From Flavobacteriales bacterium UBA2306 (lineage in GTDB: Bacteria; Bacteroidota; Bacteroidia; Flavobacteriales; Weeksellaceae), in the NCBI GenBank assembly GCA_002345565.1, contig DDVS01000001.1:428712-492711 (forward strand): a DNA stretch of 64,000 nucleotides, written 5' to 3'. Shown piece after piece: positions 52,508 to 60,856 of this stretch; positions within the stretch are counted from its first letter, which is position 1; each line of letters begins with the position of its first letter. The position numbers and the translations under genes are program-made. The notes under the pieces are model-generated. The model was not told the origin of the DNA and did no database searches. It saw only the letters and a list, made by a program, of their open reading frames with translations.

Positions 52508-52927
52508 ATGATGAATTTCAAATCACTTTTATTCGCTCCAATTTTATTATTGATAAGCAATTGTACGACACAATCTCAGGCTCAGACTTCCGAAAATGGA
52601 AACAACACCATCACAATCGGAATTAACAAAACAGCAAAAATTCCTAATTCAAAAATCAATTTGGAATTCAAAAATATTGTTGAAGACAGCCGTTGTCCTG
52701 TAGATGTGACTTGCGTTTGGGCAGGTATTGCAATTGTTGATGTGAAAGCCAACTCTGGAAAAGAAACAGCCAATTTTAAAGTCGCAACAAGAGATTTCCA
52801 ACCAAAAAATGCCACAAAATCTTTTAGTTTCTCAGGATACAGATTTACATTAACAGATTTGAAACCTTATCGTGGTGGAAAAGAAGAAAGTGAATCTGTG
52901 ACTTTTAAATATGAGAAAGAGGAATAA
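52508..52927 (+). CDS. Small lipoprotein with SRCPxxVxCVWAG motif
   Basis: The 139-residue protein has a lipoprotein signal (LLFAPILLLISNC). Its mature part is a beta-sandwich with the conserved EDSRCPVDVTCVWAGIAIV, two cysteines likely in a disulfide. The same motif appears in many secreted proteins of Bacteroidota with no known role. It is probably co-transcribed with the DUF456 gene. Confidence 0.75.
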   Translation: MMNFKSLLFAPILLLISNCTTQSQAQTSENGNNTITIGINKTAKIPNSKINLEFKNIVEDSRCPVDVTCVWAGIAIVDVKANSGKETANFKVATRDFQPKNATKSFSFSGYRFTLTDLKPYRGGKEESESVTFKYEKEE

Positions 52928-53008
52928 TTAACTGATAGATTTTGGTGGTTAGTTGATAGAATTTCCGACTCAAAAAAATCTAAAACTCTCCCATTTCTAA
53001 AACCAAAA

Positions 53009-53653
53009 TTATCCCCAAACAATCTCCTTCTTCCCTTTATCTTTTAGATATTGATTGATTTTAGAAAACGGTTTGCTTCCAAAAAAACCTCTGTAAACAG
53101 AAAACGGAGACGGATGTGCAGACTGAATGATGAAATGTTTATTTTGATCAATCAAAGCAGATTTTTTCTGAGCAAATGCGCCCCAAAGAACAAAAACCAC
53201 ATTTTCTTTTCTATCAGAGATTTGTTGAATCACATAATCTGTAAACGTTTCCCAGCCAAGATTTTTGTGAGAATTTGGTTCGTGTGCTCTTACGGTTAAA
53301 GTCGCATTCAAAAGGAGAACACCTTGCTTTGCCCAATCTTGTAAATCTTTATTTTTTCTTTCGATTCCGAGATCATCTTTTAACTCGATGAAAATATTTT
53401 TAAGTGAAGGTGGCGCAGTTACACTTTCCGACACTGAGAAACAAAGTCCATTAGCCTGTCCGTCATTATGATAAGGATCTTGCCCAATAATGACAACTTC
53501 CACATCTTCAAATTCTGTCAATTCCAAAGCTCGGAAAATCTCATTTTTCGGAGGAAAGCATTTTGTTGACTTAAATTCGATTTTTACTTTCTTCCAAAGA
53601 TTTTCGAAATACTCGCTTTCCTTGATGGGTTTTAAAACTTCGCTCCAGGTCAT
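53009..53653 (-). CDS. ung: Uracil-DNA glycosylase
   Basis: The 214-residue protein carries IIGQDPYHNDGQANGLCFSV with the catalytic aspartate, the LLNATLTV motif, and AHPSPFSVYRGFFG, the minor-groove loop with the second catalytic histidine. It removes uracil from DNA to start base excision repair. Family 1 length. Monocistronic. Confidence 0.96.
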   Translation of the reverse strand: MTWSEVLKPIKESEYFENLWKKVKIEFKSTKCFPPKNEIFRALELTEFEDVEVVIIGQDPYHNDGQANGLCFSVSESVTAPPSLKNIFIELKDDLGIERKNKDLQDWAKQGVLLLNATLTVRAHEPNSHKNLGWETFTDYVIQQISDRKENVVFVLWGAFAQKKSALIDQNKHFIIQSAHPSPFSVYRGFFGSKPFSKINQYLKDKGKKEIVWG

Positions 53654-53904
53654 TTTCAGATATTTTGTACAAAAGTAAATTTACAAATTGATTAAAGCAA
53701 ATTGGATAAGTATGACTATAAAATAAGTTAATTTCTCTTAAAAGTGGTTTGGCTTAATTTTTATTATAATAATTTCGACCAAAATTTTTGGTAAATTATC
53801 TATAAAAAGAGTTCTTTGCAGAATAAAAATCCGGAAACAAAACCTGAAAGTTATTCGGTAAGGGAAATAACAATCAGTAAAAATATTTAATACAATTAAT
53901 TTTA

Positions 53905-56220
53905 ATGTTCGAAGAATCAATGGTTGGTAAAAAAGTTATTATTTGCTTTTTTTTGGTATTATGTTCCGGATTGCTTTTTTCGCAGACCGAAAAGGAAAAC
54001 GAAATTGAAAATGTGACCATAAAAGCCGTTAAAAAATATAAAAACAAAAAGGAAAATCCGGCCTATGCTATTATGCAGGAAGTCTGGAAAAAAAAGAAAT
54101 CCAACGGTTTACTTCTCCATAAAGATTACCAATATAAAATTTATGAAAAAATAGACTTCCGCCTGGATAATATTGACAGTTCCTTTACCAAGAAAAAAGT
54201 TTTCCGCGGGTTAGATTCTATTATTTTCAAATATAATGATACGTCCGAGATTGCTGGTAAAGCGGTACTTCCACTCTTTATTACCGAAAGTATTTCCAAA
54301 GTTTATGGTAAAAATGATCCCAAAAAAGAACGGAAAGATTTATTGGCTATCAGAAATTCGGGGCTCAAAAACAACCAGATTGTTGCCAAGACTATCCAAA
54401 ATATGTACAAGGATATCAATATCTATGACAACACAATCAATTATCTGAATCTTGGATTTACAAGTCCCGTTTCCAGAGATGGTTTTGCTATTTTTGATTA
54501 CAATATTGTAGATACTGTGGACATCAACACCACGCCAAGCTACGAAATCCGCTTTACGCCAAAAAACCCCGATGCTCTTGCGCTTAAAGGCAGACTTTAC
54601 ATCTCCAAAGATAAATACAATGTAATGAAAGTAGAGATGGAAACCAATAAGAAAATCAATATTAATTTCGTCAAAAATATTGCTACAGATCTGGAGTTTG
54701 ATAATCCTGATGATTCTACGTTTATCCCAATCAGAAATGAGACAACGCTCAATCTTGTTCTAAACAATAAAGATGGTGCAAAAAATGTGTTAGCAAAACG
54801 TGTAGCCAATTATTCTGAGTATGAATTTGATAAAGGCGTGGAAGATTCTTTTCTTAATAAAAGCATTATTCCTGTAGATGAAGTGGTTGCAAAAGATGAT
54901 ACTTATTGGGAAGAACACAGGACAGAACCTCTTACAACAGGGGAAGAAAACATCTATAAAATGTATGATGAACTAGAAAATGTTCCTAAATATAAAAGAA
55001 TTGTAAAACTTGTTCAGATTGGAAACAGCGGCTATATCCATTTTGGAAAATGGCTGGATTTTGGAAATATTTTTCAATCCTTCGGATACAATGATATAGA
55101 AGGTGTAAGATTGCGTGCTGGTGCCAGAACGTATTTCTCCAAAAATGATATGTGGCGCATCCAGGCTTATACAGCTTATGGTTTCCGGGATGAAAAATGG
55201 AAATTTGGCGGCGAAGCAAAATATATGTTCAACAAAACCAATCGTTTCCAAATTGGTGGCGGGTACAGACAAGACGTTTTACAATTGGGTGTACAATTAA
55301 CGACTGATGAAGGAATTATGACACGCTCTTTTGCCTCGTCTTCTGTCCTTAACAGCGGTGAAACGACCTCTATGAGTGCGGTGAAACAATACAATTTTTT
55401 CACCAGCATAGAACCTTGGAAAAACTTCCAAATTAAAGTAGATGCAACTACGCAGAACATAAAAGCTGCAGATCCTAATCTTTTTAACCTGAGTTATTAC
55501 AGAGCCGGAAAACTTCGCTCAGATCTTAATGATACCAAAATTACATCTACCATTATTTATAGACCTGGAATCAAGTTTTCTACCTACGGCGTAGATCGTT
55601 ATGAAATGACCGCCTTGGCCACAAATCCTGCAATAATTCTAAAATATACGAAAGGAGTTGGAGGCGTTTTCGATTCCGATTTTAACTATAACAAACTTCA
55701 GTTTTATTATTATCAGCCTGTTATTTTACGCAATTGGGGAAGACTTTTTGCAAATGTAGAAGTTGGTAAAAACTTTGATGCGCTCCCGTTAGCTCTTCAA
55801 AATGTTTTGCCTGCCAATCAGTCTTATGGTTTAGTAAGAGGCGTTTTCTCCCTGATGAATTATTATGAATTTGTAGCAGATTCTTATGCTGTTTTATTTT
55901 TGGAACATCATTTCAATGGAAAAATATTGTCGCAAATTCCATTAATCAAAAAATTAAAATTGAGAGAAGTGGGAATTTTCCGTGCTGGTGTAGGAACTCT
56001 TAAACAAGAATCTATCGACATCAATGCAGGCAATATGAATCTGAGTGCGCCAGAAAAACCTTACTATGAATATGGTTTCGGGATAGAAAATATCGGCTGG
56101 GGCAACTTTAGACTTTTGAGATTAGATTTTCTTTGGAGAGGAAACTATCTAAATCATAATACTAGCCCGACTGATATTAGAAAATTTGGTGTTCAGTTTG
56201 GTTTTCAGGCTAATTTTTAG
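53905..56220 (+). CDS. DUF5686 outer-membrane protein
   Basis: The 771-residue protein has a signal peptide (VIICFFLVLCSGLLFSQ; an alternative ATG at 53920 would fit it as well). An N-terminal region has NPAYAIMQEVWKKKKSNG, then a periplasmic part (ALKGRLYISKDKYNVMKVEM). A C-terminal barrel of aromatic strands from about residue 380 ends KFGVQFGFQANF, with a terminal phenylalanine. This matches DUF5686. Role unknown; outer-membrane transport or assembly is possible. Confidence 0.87.
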   Translation: MFEESMVGKKVIICFFLVLCSGLLFSQTEKENEIENVTIKAVKKYKNKKENPAYAIMQEVWKKKKSNGLLLHKDYQYKIYEKIDFRLDNIDSSFTKKKVFRGLDSIIFKYNDTSEIAGKAVLPLFITESISKVYGKNDPKKERKDLLAIRNSGLKNNQIVAKTIQNMYKDINIYDNTINYLNLGFTSPVSRDGFAIFDYNIVDTVDINTTPSYEIRFTPKNPDALALKGRLYISKDKYNVMKVEMETNKKININFVKNIATDLEFDNPDDSTFIPIRNETTLNLVLNNKDGAKNVLAKRVANYSEYEFDKGVEDSFLNKSIIPVDEVVAKDDTYWEEHRTEPLTTGEENIYKMYDELENVPKYKRIVKLVQIGNSGYIHFGKWLDFGNIFQSFGYNDIEGVRLRAGARTYFSKNDMWRIQAYTAYGFRDEKWKFGGEAKYMFNKTNRFQIGGGYRQDVLQLGVQLTTDEGIMTRSFASSSVLNSGETTSMSAVKQYNFFTSIEPWKNFQIKVDATTQNIKAADPNLFNLSYYRAGKLRSDLNDTKITSTIIYRPGIKFSTYGVDRYEMTALATNPAIILKYTKGVGGVFDSDFNYNKLQFYYYQPVILRNWGRLFANVEVGKNFDALPLALQNVLPANQSYGLVRGVFSLMNYYEFVADSYAVLFLEHHFNGKILSQIPLIKKLKLREVGIFRAGVGTLKQESIDINAGNMNLSAPEKPYYEYGFGIENIGWGNFRLLRLDFLWRGNYLNHNTSPTDIRKFGVQFGFQANF

Positions 56221-56282
56221 GAAATTTGTAACTAATCAGATTAAGTTTGCAACAATTCTAATTTTCCCTTAAATTTCGGTCA

Positions 56283-57410
56283 ATGAAAATCCAAAAAATC
56301 GCTCTCTTATTAAGTTTCTTGATTTTCAATCAACTATTTTCTCAAAGAGAATTTGTGTTTTTTGGTTCTTACAATTGGAACAAAGGAGCAGAAGCGGTCT
56401 ATGTTTATGAACTGGATACGGAGACAGGAAAACTCACCAAAGTAACTTCATCTTCCGATGTTATCAATCCCGGATATATTACAGTTTCTAATGACGGAAA
56501 ATATGTTTATGCTTCATCTGACGCAAAAACTCCGAATTACGGAACAGTAAGTTCTTTTGCTTTTGATCTCGATAAAAAATCTTTGACTTTCCTTAATCAA
56601 CAAAAAACCGGAGGCGAAAATCCGGTTTACGTAAACGTTGATAAAACTGGAAAATGGCTAATTAATGTAACTTATAATCAACCAACCATTTCTGTTTTCC
56701 CACTTCTCGAAAATGGAAAGATAGATTCGATAGCACAACATTTCAAATTCACGGAAGGAAGTGGTGTTAATCCAACAAGACAAGAAAAGGCGCATACGCA
56801 TTCTGCAGTTTTCACGCCGAATTACAAGACCGTTTTATTTGCAGATTTAGGTGCTGATAAAATATTACAATATCCTTTTGATACCAATCAGAAACAGCCT
56901 TTGATTGACAGTAAAAGTTCTTTCATCAATACGAAACCAGGAAGCGGACCAAGACATATCACTTTCAGTAAAGATGGGAAAATAGCTTACTCAATTGAAG
57001 AATTGGCCGGGATGATTTCGGTTTATGATTTTTCGGAAAATAAGCTGAAAGAAATCCAAAGAATTGCAACACATCCTGATAAAATCAAAGATGGTTTTGA
57101 AAGTTCCGATGTTCACATTTCTCCAGACGGAAAATTTCTCTATGCAACTAACAGAGGAATAGAAAACAATATTGCTATTTTCAAAGTTTTGAATGATGGA
57201 AAATTAGAATCTATCGGTTATCAAAAAACAGGAGGAAAACATCCGAGAACTTTTGCGATTGATGAAACAGGAAAGTTTATTATTGTGACGAATGTTAATT
57301 CTCAAGACGTCACAGTCTTCAGAAGAAATTTAGAAACCGGAATGTTGAAAAAAGTTGGAAAACCTGTGAAAATTAATCATCCGACTTGCGTGAAAATTAA
57401 AATGTATTAA
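56283..57410 (+). CDS. Lactonase family, seven-bladed propeller
   Basis: The 375-residue protein has a signal peptide (LLLSFLIFNQLFSQ). Repeating blades follow with G/D-G-K-x-x-Y/A patterns (VSNDGKYVYASSD, SKDGKIAYSIEE, SPDGKFLYATNR). This is the 6-phosphogluconolactonase/muconate-cycloisomerase-type lactonase family; the GPRHITFSKDG and HPRTFAIDETG motifs support it. The signal peptide makes a true pentose-phosphate role unlikely; the substrate is probably extracellular and unknown. Confidence 0.88.
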   Translation: MKIQKIALLLSFLIFNQLFSQREFVFFGSYNWNKGAEAVYVYELDTETGKLTKVTSSSDVINPGYITVSNDGKYVYASSDAKTPNYGTVSSFAFDLDKKSLTFLNQQKTGGENPVYVNVDKTGKWLINVTYNQPTISVFPLLENGKIDSIAQHFKFTEGSGVNPTRQEKAHTHSAVFTPNYKTVLFADLGADKILQYPFDTNQKQPLIDSKSSFINTKPGSGPRHITFSKDGKIAYSIEELAGMISVYDFSENKLKEIQRIATHPDKIKDGFESSDVHISPDGKFLYATNRGIENNIAIFKVLNDGKLESIGYQKTGGKHPRTFAIDETGKFIIVTNVNSQDVTVFRRNLETGMLKKVGKPVKINHPTCVKIKMY

Positions 57411-57437
57411 TCTTAATTATCTTTTAATTTATAAACA

Positions 57438-57508
57438 CTTCGACTCCGCTCAGTGTGACATTTCTAATACTAATTCTTTTAAAACTGTCAGTCTGAGCGG
57501 AGTCGAAG
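57438..57508. repeat. Interspersed palindrome upstream of rsmA
   Basis: cttcgactccgctcag (57438-57453) and ctgagcggagtcgaag (57493-57508) are a perfect 16-bp inverted repeat around a 39-base loop. A decayed copy is at 20107-20183. Confidence 0.85.
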
Positions 57509-57568
57509 ACTTTTTCAGTATTGATTATCTCTTTTTTTCCTATTCCAGAATTTGGAATATAATTATCT

Positions 57569-57576
57569 TATCTTTG
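57569..57576 (+). promoter_or_regulatory. Promoter -7 element of rsmA
   Basis: TATCTTTG is an exact TAnnTTTG match, only 4 bases before the ATG at 57581, so the mRNA would be almost leaderless if it is used. A -33 TTTG is found at 57551-57554, closer than usual. Confidence 0.5.
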
Positions 57577-57580
57577 CAAA

Positions 57581-58357
57581 ATGGACGTAAGAGCAAAAAA
57601 ACATCTTGGTCAGCATTTTCTTACAGACCAGAATATCGCAGGCAAAATTGTAGATTCATTATCTTTTGAAGGCTATAAAAAAGTTTTGGAAGTTGGTCCG
57701 GGAATGGGCGTTCTTACCAAATTCCTTCTCACAAAAGAGGCTGAAATCTATGTTGCCGAAATCGACCAAGAATCTATTGTCTATCTCAAACAACATTATC
57801 CAAAACTTGAAGAACAACATTTTGTTGGTGACTTTCTGAAAATCAATATTACGGAAGTTTTTGGTGAAGAACTGGCCGTGATTGGAAATTTTCCTTATAA
57901 CATTTCGTCTCAGATTCTTTTTAAGATTATTGATAATTACACATTGATTCCGGAAATGAGCGGAATGTTCCAGAGAGAAGTTGCCGAAAGAACCGCCGCA
58001 AAACCTAGAACAAAAGATTACGGAATTTTGTCTGTTTTAGTTCAGGCTTATTATGATGTTGAATATCTTTTCACAGTTCACGAAAATGTGTTCAATCCGC
58101 CACCAAAAGTGAAATCTGGCGTTATCCGAATGACCCGAAATCAGAAAGACGGAATAGCCGGAAACGAAGTTTTATTTAAACAAATCGTAAAAGCGGGTTT
58201 CGGGCAAAGACGTAAAAAGATGAGTAACGCTTTGAAAGTTCTTGGTATCCCTGAAAATATTAAATCTCATCCTTTCCTCGATATCCGAGCAGAAGAATTG
58301 TCTGTTACGGATTTCATTGCTTTTGCGAATGAATGGAAAGCGGGATTAAGCTCCTAA
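57581..58357 (+). CDS. rsmA: 16S rRNA dimethyladenosine transferase
   Basis: The 258-residue protein begins KKHLGQHFLTDQNIAGKIV and has the SAM motif LEVGPGMGVLTKFL and the catalytic IGNFPYNISSQ. It dimethylates two adenines near the 3' end of 16S rRNA. Its last codons (GLSS, then stop) lie in the sequence gcgggattaagctcc, the same 15 bases that end the interspersed element at 39297-39311, so a repeat seems to form the end of the gene. Confidence 0.96.
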   Translation: MDVRAKKHLGQHFLTDQNIAGKIVDSLSFEGYKKVLEVGPGMGVLTKFLLTKEAEIYVAEIDQESIVYLKQHYPKLEEQHFVGDFLKINITEVFGEELAVIGNFPYNISSQILFKIIDNYTLIPEMSGMFQREVAERTAAKPRTKDYGILSVLVQAYYDVEYLFTVHENVFNPPPKVKSGVIRMTRNQKDGIAGNEVLFKQIVKAGFGQRRKKMSNALKVLGIPENIKSHPFLDIRAEELSVTDFIAFANEWKAGLSS

Positions 58358-58387
58358 AAATTAATTCTAAATCCTTATTTTTGTTCT

Positions 58388-58897
58388 ATGGAAAAAGTGG
58401 TATTAGTGAATCCTCAGGATGAAGTTTTGGGACAAATGGAAAAAATGCAGGCGCACGAAAATGGTCTTTTGCATCGTGCATTTTCGGTTTTTTTGTTCAA
58501 TGAAAAGGGAGAAATGCTTTTGCAGAAACGTGCCAACGAAAAATACCACTCGCCAAACCAGTGGACCAACGCTTGTTGTTCGCACCCAAGAATCGAGGAA
58601 TCCTATCTGGATGCGGCGAAAAGACGTATCAAAGAAGAATTGGGAATCGATTGTGAGTTGACGGAAAAATTCCATTTTATCTACAAAGCGGATGTTGGAG
58701 ACGGACTTTGGGAACACGAATTGGATTATGTTTTTACGGGAAACTTTGATGGAGAATTTGATTTAAATCCTGATGAAGTTTCAGAAATTCGATATATTTC
58801 TATTACTGATTTGCAGCAGGAAATTGCTGAAAATCCCAATAACTTTACGGAATGGTTTAAAATCATTTGGGATGAATATCGCAATCAATTGAACTAA
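58388..58897 (+). CDS. idi: Isopentenyl-diphosphate delta-isomerase, type 1
   Basis: The 169-residue protein has LHRAFSVFLFNEKGEMLLQK, the catalytic cysteine and metal histidine in WTNACCSHPR, the Nudix-like AAKRRIKEELGI and the glutamate in LWEHELDYVF. It interconverts isopentenyl and dimethylallyl diphosphate. It lies 30 bp after rsmA. Confidence 0.95.
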   Translation: MEKVVLVNPQDEVLGQMEKMQAHENGLLHRAFSVFLFNEKGEMLLQKRANEKYHSPNQWTNACCSHPRIEESYLDAAKRRIKEELGIDCELTEKFHFIYKADVGDGLWEHELDYVFTGNFDGEFDLNPDEVSEIRYISITDLQQEIAENPNNFTEWFKIIWDEYRNQLN

Positions 58898-58906
58898 AAA
58901 ATTCAA

Positions 58907-58949
58907 ACCACAAATCGAAGATTCGACGTAGTCAAAAGTCACAAAAGTT
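58907..58949. repeat. Interspersed 43-bp repeat, second copy
   Basis: It matches 20040-20082 at 42 of 43 positions. It is followed by a stretch of agcagattttgcagat words, another common intergenic theme. Confidence 0.75.
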
Positions 58950-59035
58950 TTATTGTATAATTTATCTCGCAAATCAAGCAGATTTTGCAGATGAAAAATC
59001 TTGTTGAATTAGCTGATTAATCTGCATAATCAGCA

Positions 59036-59082
59036 AGAATAAATTTTCTTTACCCTACCCTAAAGGGAGTAAAATTTATTCT
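59036..59082. repeat. Perfect-armed inverted repeat
   Basis: agaataaatttt (59036-59047) and aaaatttattct (59071-59082) are perfect inverted copies; ttaccct and agggagt add to the stem. It may be a terminator for idi or an attenuator for the next gene. Confidence 0.65.
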
Positions 59083-59114
59083 AAAAATATTCCTTAACTT
59101 TATTATCAAATCTT

Positions 59115-59777
59115 ATGCATATGAAAGCTTTGGTAATTGGTGCAACAGGCGCTACAGGAAATGATCTTGTGAATCAACTTTGTCAGGATTCGGATTTTGA
59201 TGAGATTGATATTTTCGTGAGACGACGTTCTGATTTTCATCACGAAAAAGTCAAAGCTCATATTGTAGATTTTGACCAGCCTGACGAATGGAAACATCTT
59301 GTGAAAGGTGATGTTGTTTTCTCTTGCCTCGGAACAACTTTGAAATCGGCTGGAAGTAAGGATAACCAGTGGAAAATCGATTATGATTATCAATATCAAT
59401 TTGCTAAAGCTGCGAGAGAAAATCAAGTAGATGATTATATTTTAGTGTCTTCTTATGGTGCAACTCCAGATTCTAAAATTTTCTATTCCCGAATGAAAGG
59501 CGAACTAGAAGAAGCTGTGAAAAATTTGCATTTCCCTAAAACAACCATCTTCAAACCCGGAATGTTGGAACGCAAAAACACCGATAGAAATGGTGAAGTC
59601 TATGGCTTGAAAACGATTAAATTCCTTAATAAACTAGGACTTTTCAAAAATCAACAACCATTGCCAACTGAAGTTCTTGCAAAAGCAATGATTGTCGCAT
59701 CGAAGATAAAATCTAATGGTTTATCGGAAATTAAACTCTATAGTATTTTCAGTTTTGCTGAGAAGAAAACGCCATAA
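59115..59777 (+). CDS. NAD(P)H-binding oxidoreductase, NmrA/HTATIP2-like
   Basis: The 220-residue protein has the dinucleotide motif VIGATGATGNDLV near its start, VVFSCLGTTLKSAGS and a YILVSSYGAT segment that resembles the S/Y/K area of atypical short-chain dehydrogenases. The end KPGMLERK-type motif is common in HTATIP2-like proteins. The substrate is unknown. The ATG at 59121 (MKALVIG) is as likely a start as 59115. Confidence 0.82.
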   Translation: MHMKALVIGATGATGNDLVNQLCQDSDFDEIDIFVRRRSDFHHEKVKAHIVDFDQPDEWKHLVKGDVVFSCLGTTLKSAGSKDNQWKIDYDYQYQFAKAARENQVDDYILVSSYGATPDSKIFYSRMKGELEEAVKNLHFPKTTIFKPGMLERKNTDRNGEVYGLKTIKFLNKLGLFKNQQPLPTEVLAKAMIVASKIKSNGLSEIKLYSIFSFAEKKTP

Positions 59778-59806
59778 AAAAATCCAATCAAAGTTGATTG
59801 GATTTT
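59778..59806. terminator. Bidirectional terminator between convergent genes
   Basis: aatccaatcaa and ttgattggatt form a perfect stem with A/T tracts on both sides; it serves the oxidoreductase gene and galE. Confidence 0.85.
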
Positions 59807-59811
59807 ATGTT

Positions 59812-60831
59812 TTAGTTATTTCTGTCTTTTAGATATTTTTGCCATTCCCAAGTGGTTTTGAGCGCTTCTTCCAGAGACGTTTCGGATTTCCAGTTGAGTT
59901 CTTTTTCGGCTTTACTTGGATTTGCATAAGCAATGGTAATATCACCTTCTCTTCTTGGGCAAATCTGATAAGGAACTGCTACATCATTCGCCAACTCAAA
60001 AGCTTTCACCACTTCTAAAACCGAAGAACCTTTTCCTGTTCCCAAATTGTAAATATCAAGAACTGTTTCTTCATCTGAATGAATCAGTTTTTGTAAAGCA
60101 GCAACGTGAGCTTTTGCCAAATCTACAACATAGATATAATCACGAATGGCCGTTCCGTCCTCTGTAGGATAATCATCCCCCCAAACACTCAGTTTTTCTC
60201 TGATTCCAGCCGCAGTTTGCATTACATAAGGAACCAAATTATTAGGAATTCCTATTGGTAACTCTCCTAACAAGGCAGAAGGATGCGCTCCAATTGGATT
60301 GAAATATCTAAGCAATGAAACTTTTTTATTGTAAGCTCTGGAGAAATCTTTCAAAATATCTTCACCCATTTGCTTGGTTTTCCCGTAGGAAGATTCGGCT
60401 TCTTTTAATGGTGTATTTTCATCGATTGGCATTTCGTCCGCTTGTCCATAAACCGTACAAGATGAGCTGAAAATAAAATTAGAAATATTTCTTTCCTTAA
60501 ACTCCTGAAGAACATTAATCAATGAAAACAAATTGTTCTCATAATATTTTAAAGGTTCTGTCATACTCTCTCCTACGGCTTTTGAAGCGGCAAAATTAAT
60601 ACAGCCTTCGATATCGTGTGCTTCAAAAACTTGTTGAAGTAATTCTTTTCTTCTAAGATCAAAAGGATAAAAAATCGGACGTTTTCCGGTTATTTCTTCA
60701 ACATTATCAAGGATGAATTTTTCTGAATTGGATAAGTCATCGACAATGATAACATCAAAATTATGATTAATAAGTTCTACAACTGTGTGTGAACCAATGT
60801 AACCTAAACCGCCTGTTACGAGTATGGACAT
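59812..60831 (-). CDS. galE: UDP-glucose 4-epimerase
   Basis: The 339-residue protein has the Rossmann motif VTGGLGYIGSHTVVE, the catalytic SSSCTVYG and the YGKTK active site. It has LRYFNPIGAHPSALLGE, the GalE hallmark. It interconverts UDP-glucose and UDP-galactose (and perhaps their N-acetyl forms). The DegT-type aminotransferase lies 25 bp upstream, so a common role in surface polysaccharide precursors is likely. Confidence 0.95.
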   Translation of the reverse strand: MSILVTGGLGYIGSHTVVELINHNFDVIIVDDLSNSEKFILDNVEEITGKRPIFYPFDLRRKELLQQVFEAHDIEGCINFAASKAVGESMTEPLKYYENNLFSLINVLQEFKERNISNFIFSSSCTVYGQADEMPIDENTPLKEAESSYGKTKQMGEDILKDFSRAYNKKVSLLRYFNPIGAHPSALLGELPIGIPNNLVPYVMQTAAGIREKLSVWGDDYPTEDGTAIRDYIYVVDLAKAHVAALQKLIHSDEETVLDIYNLGTGKGSSVLEVVKAFELANDVAVPYQICPRREGDITIAYANPSKAEKELNWKSETSLEEALKTTWEWQKYLKDRNN

Positions 60832-60856
60832 TTAGTTAATTATAAGTTATGAATGA

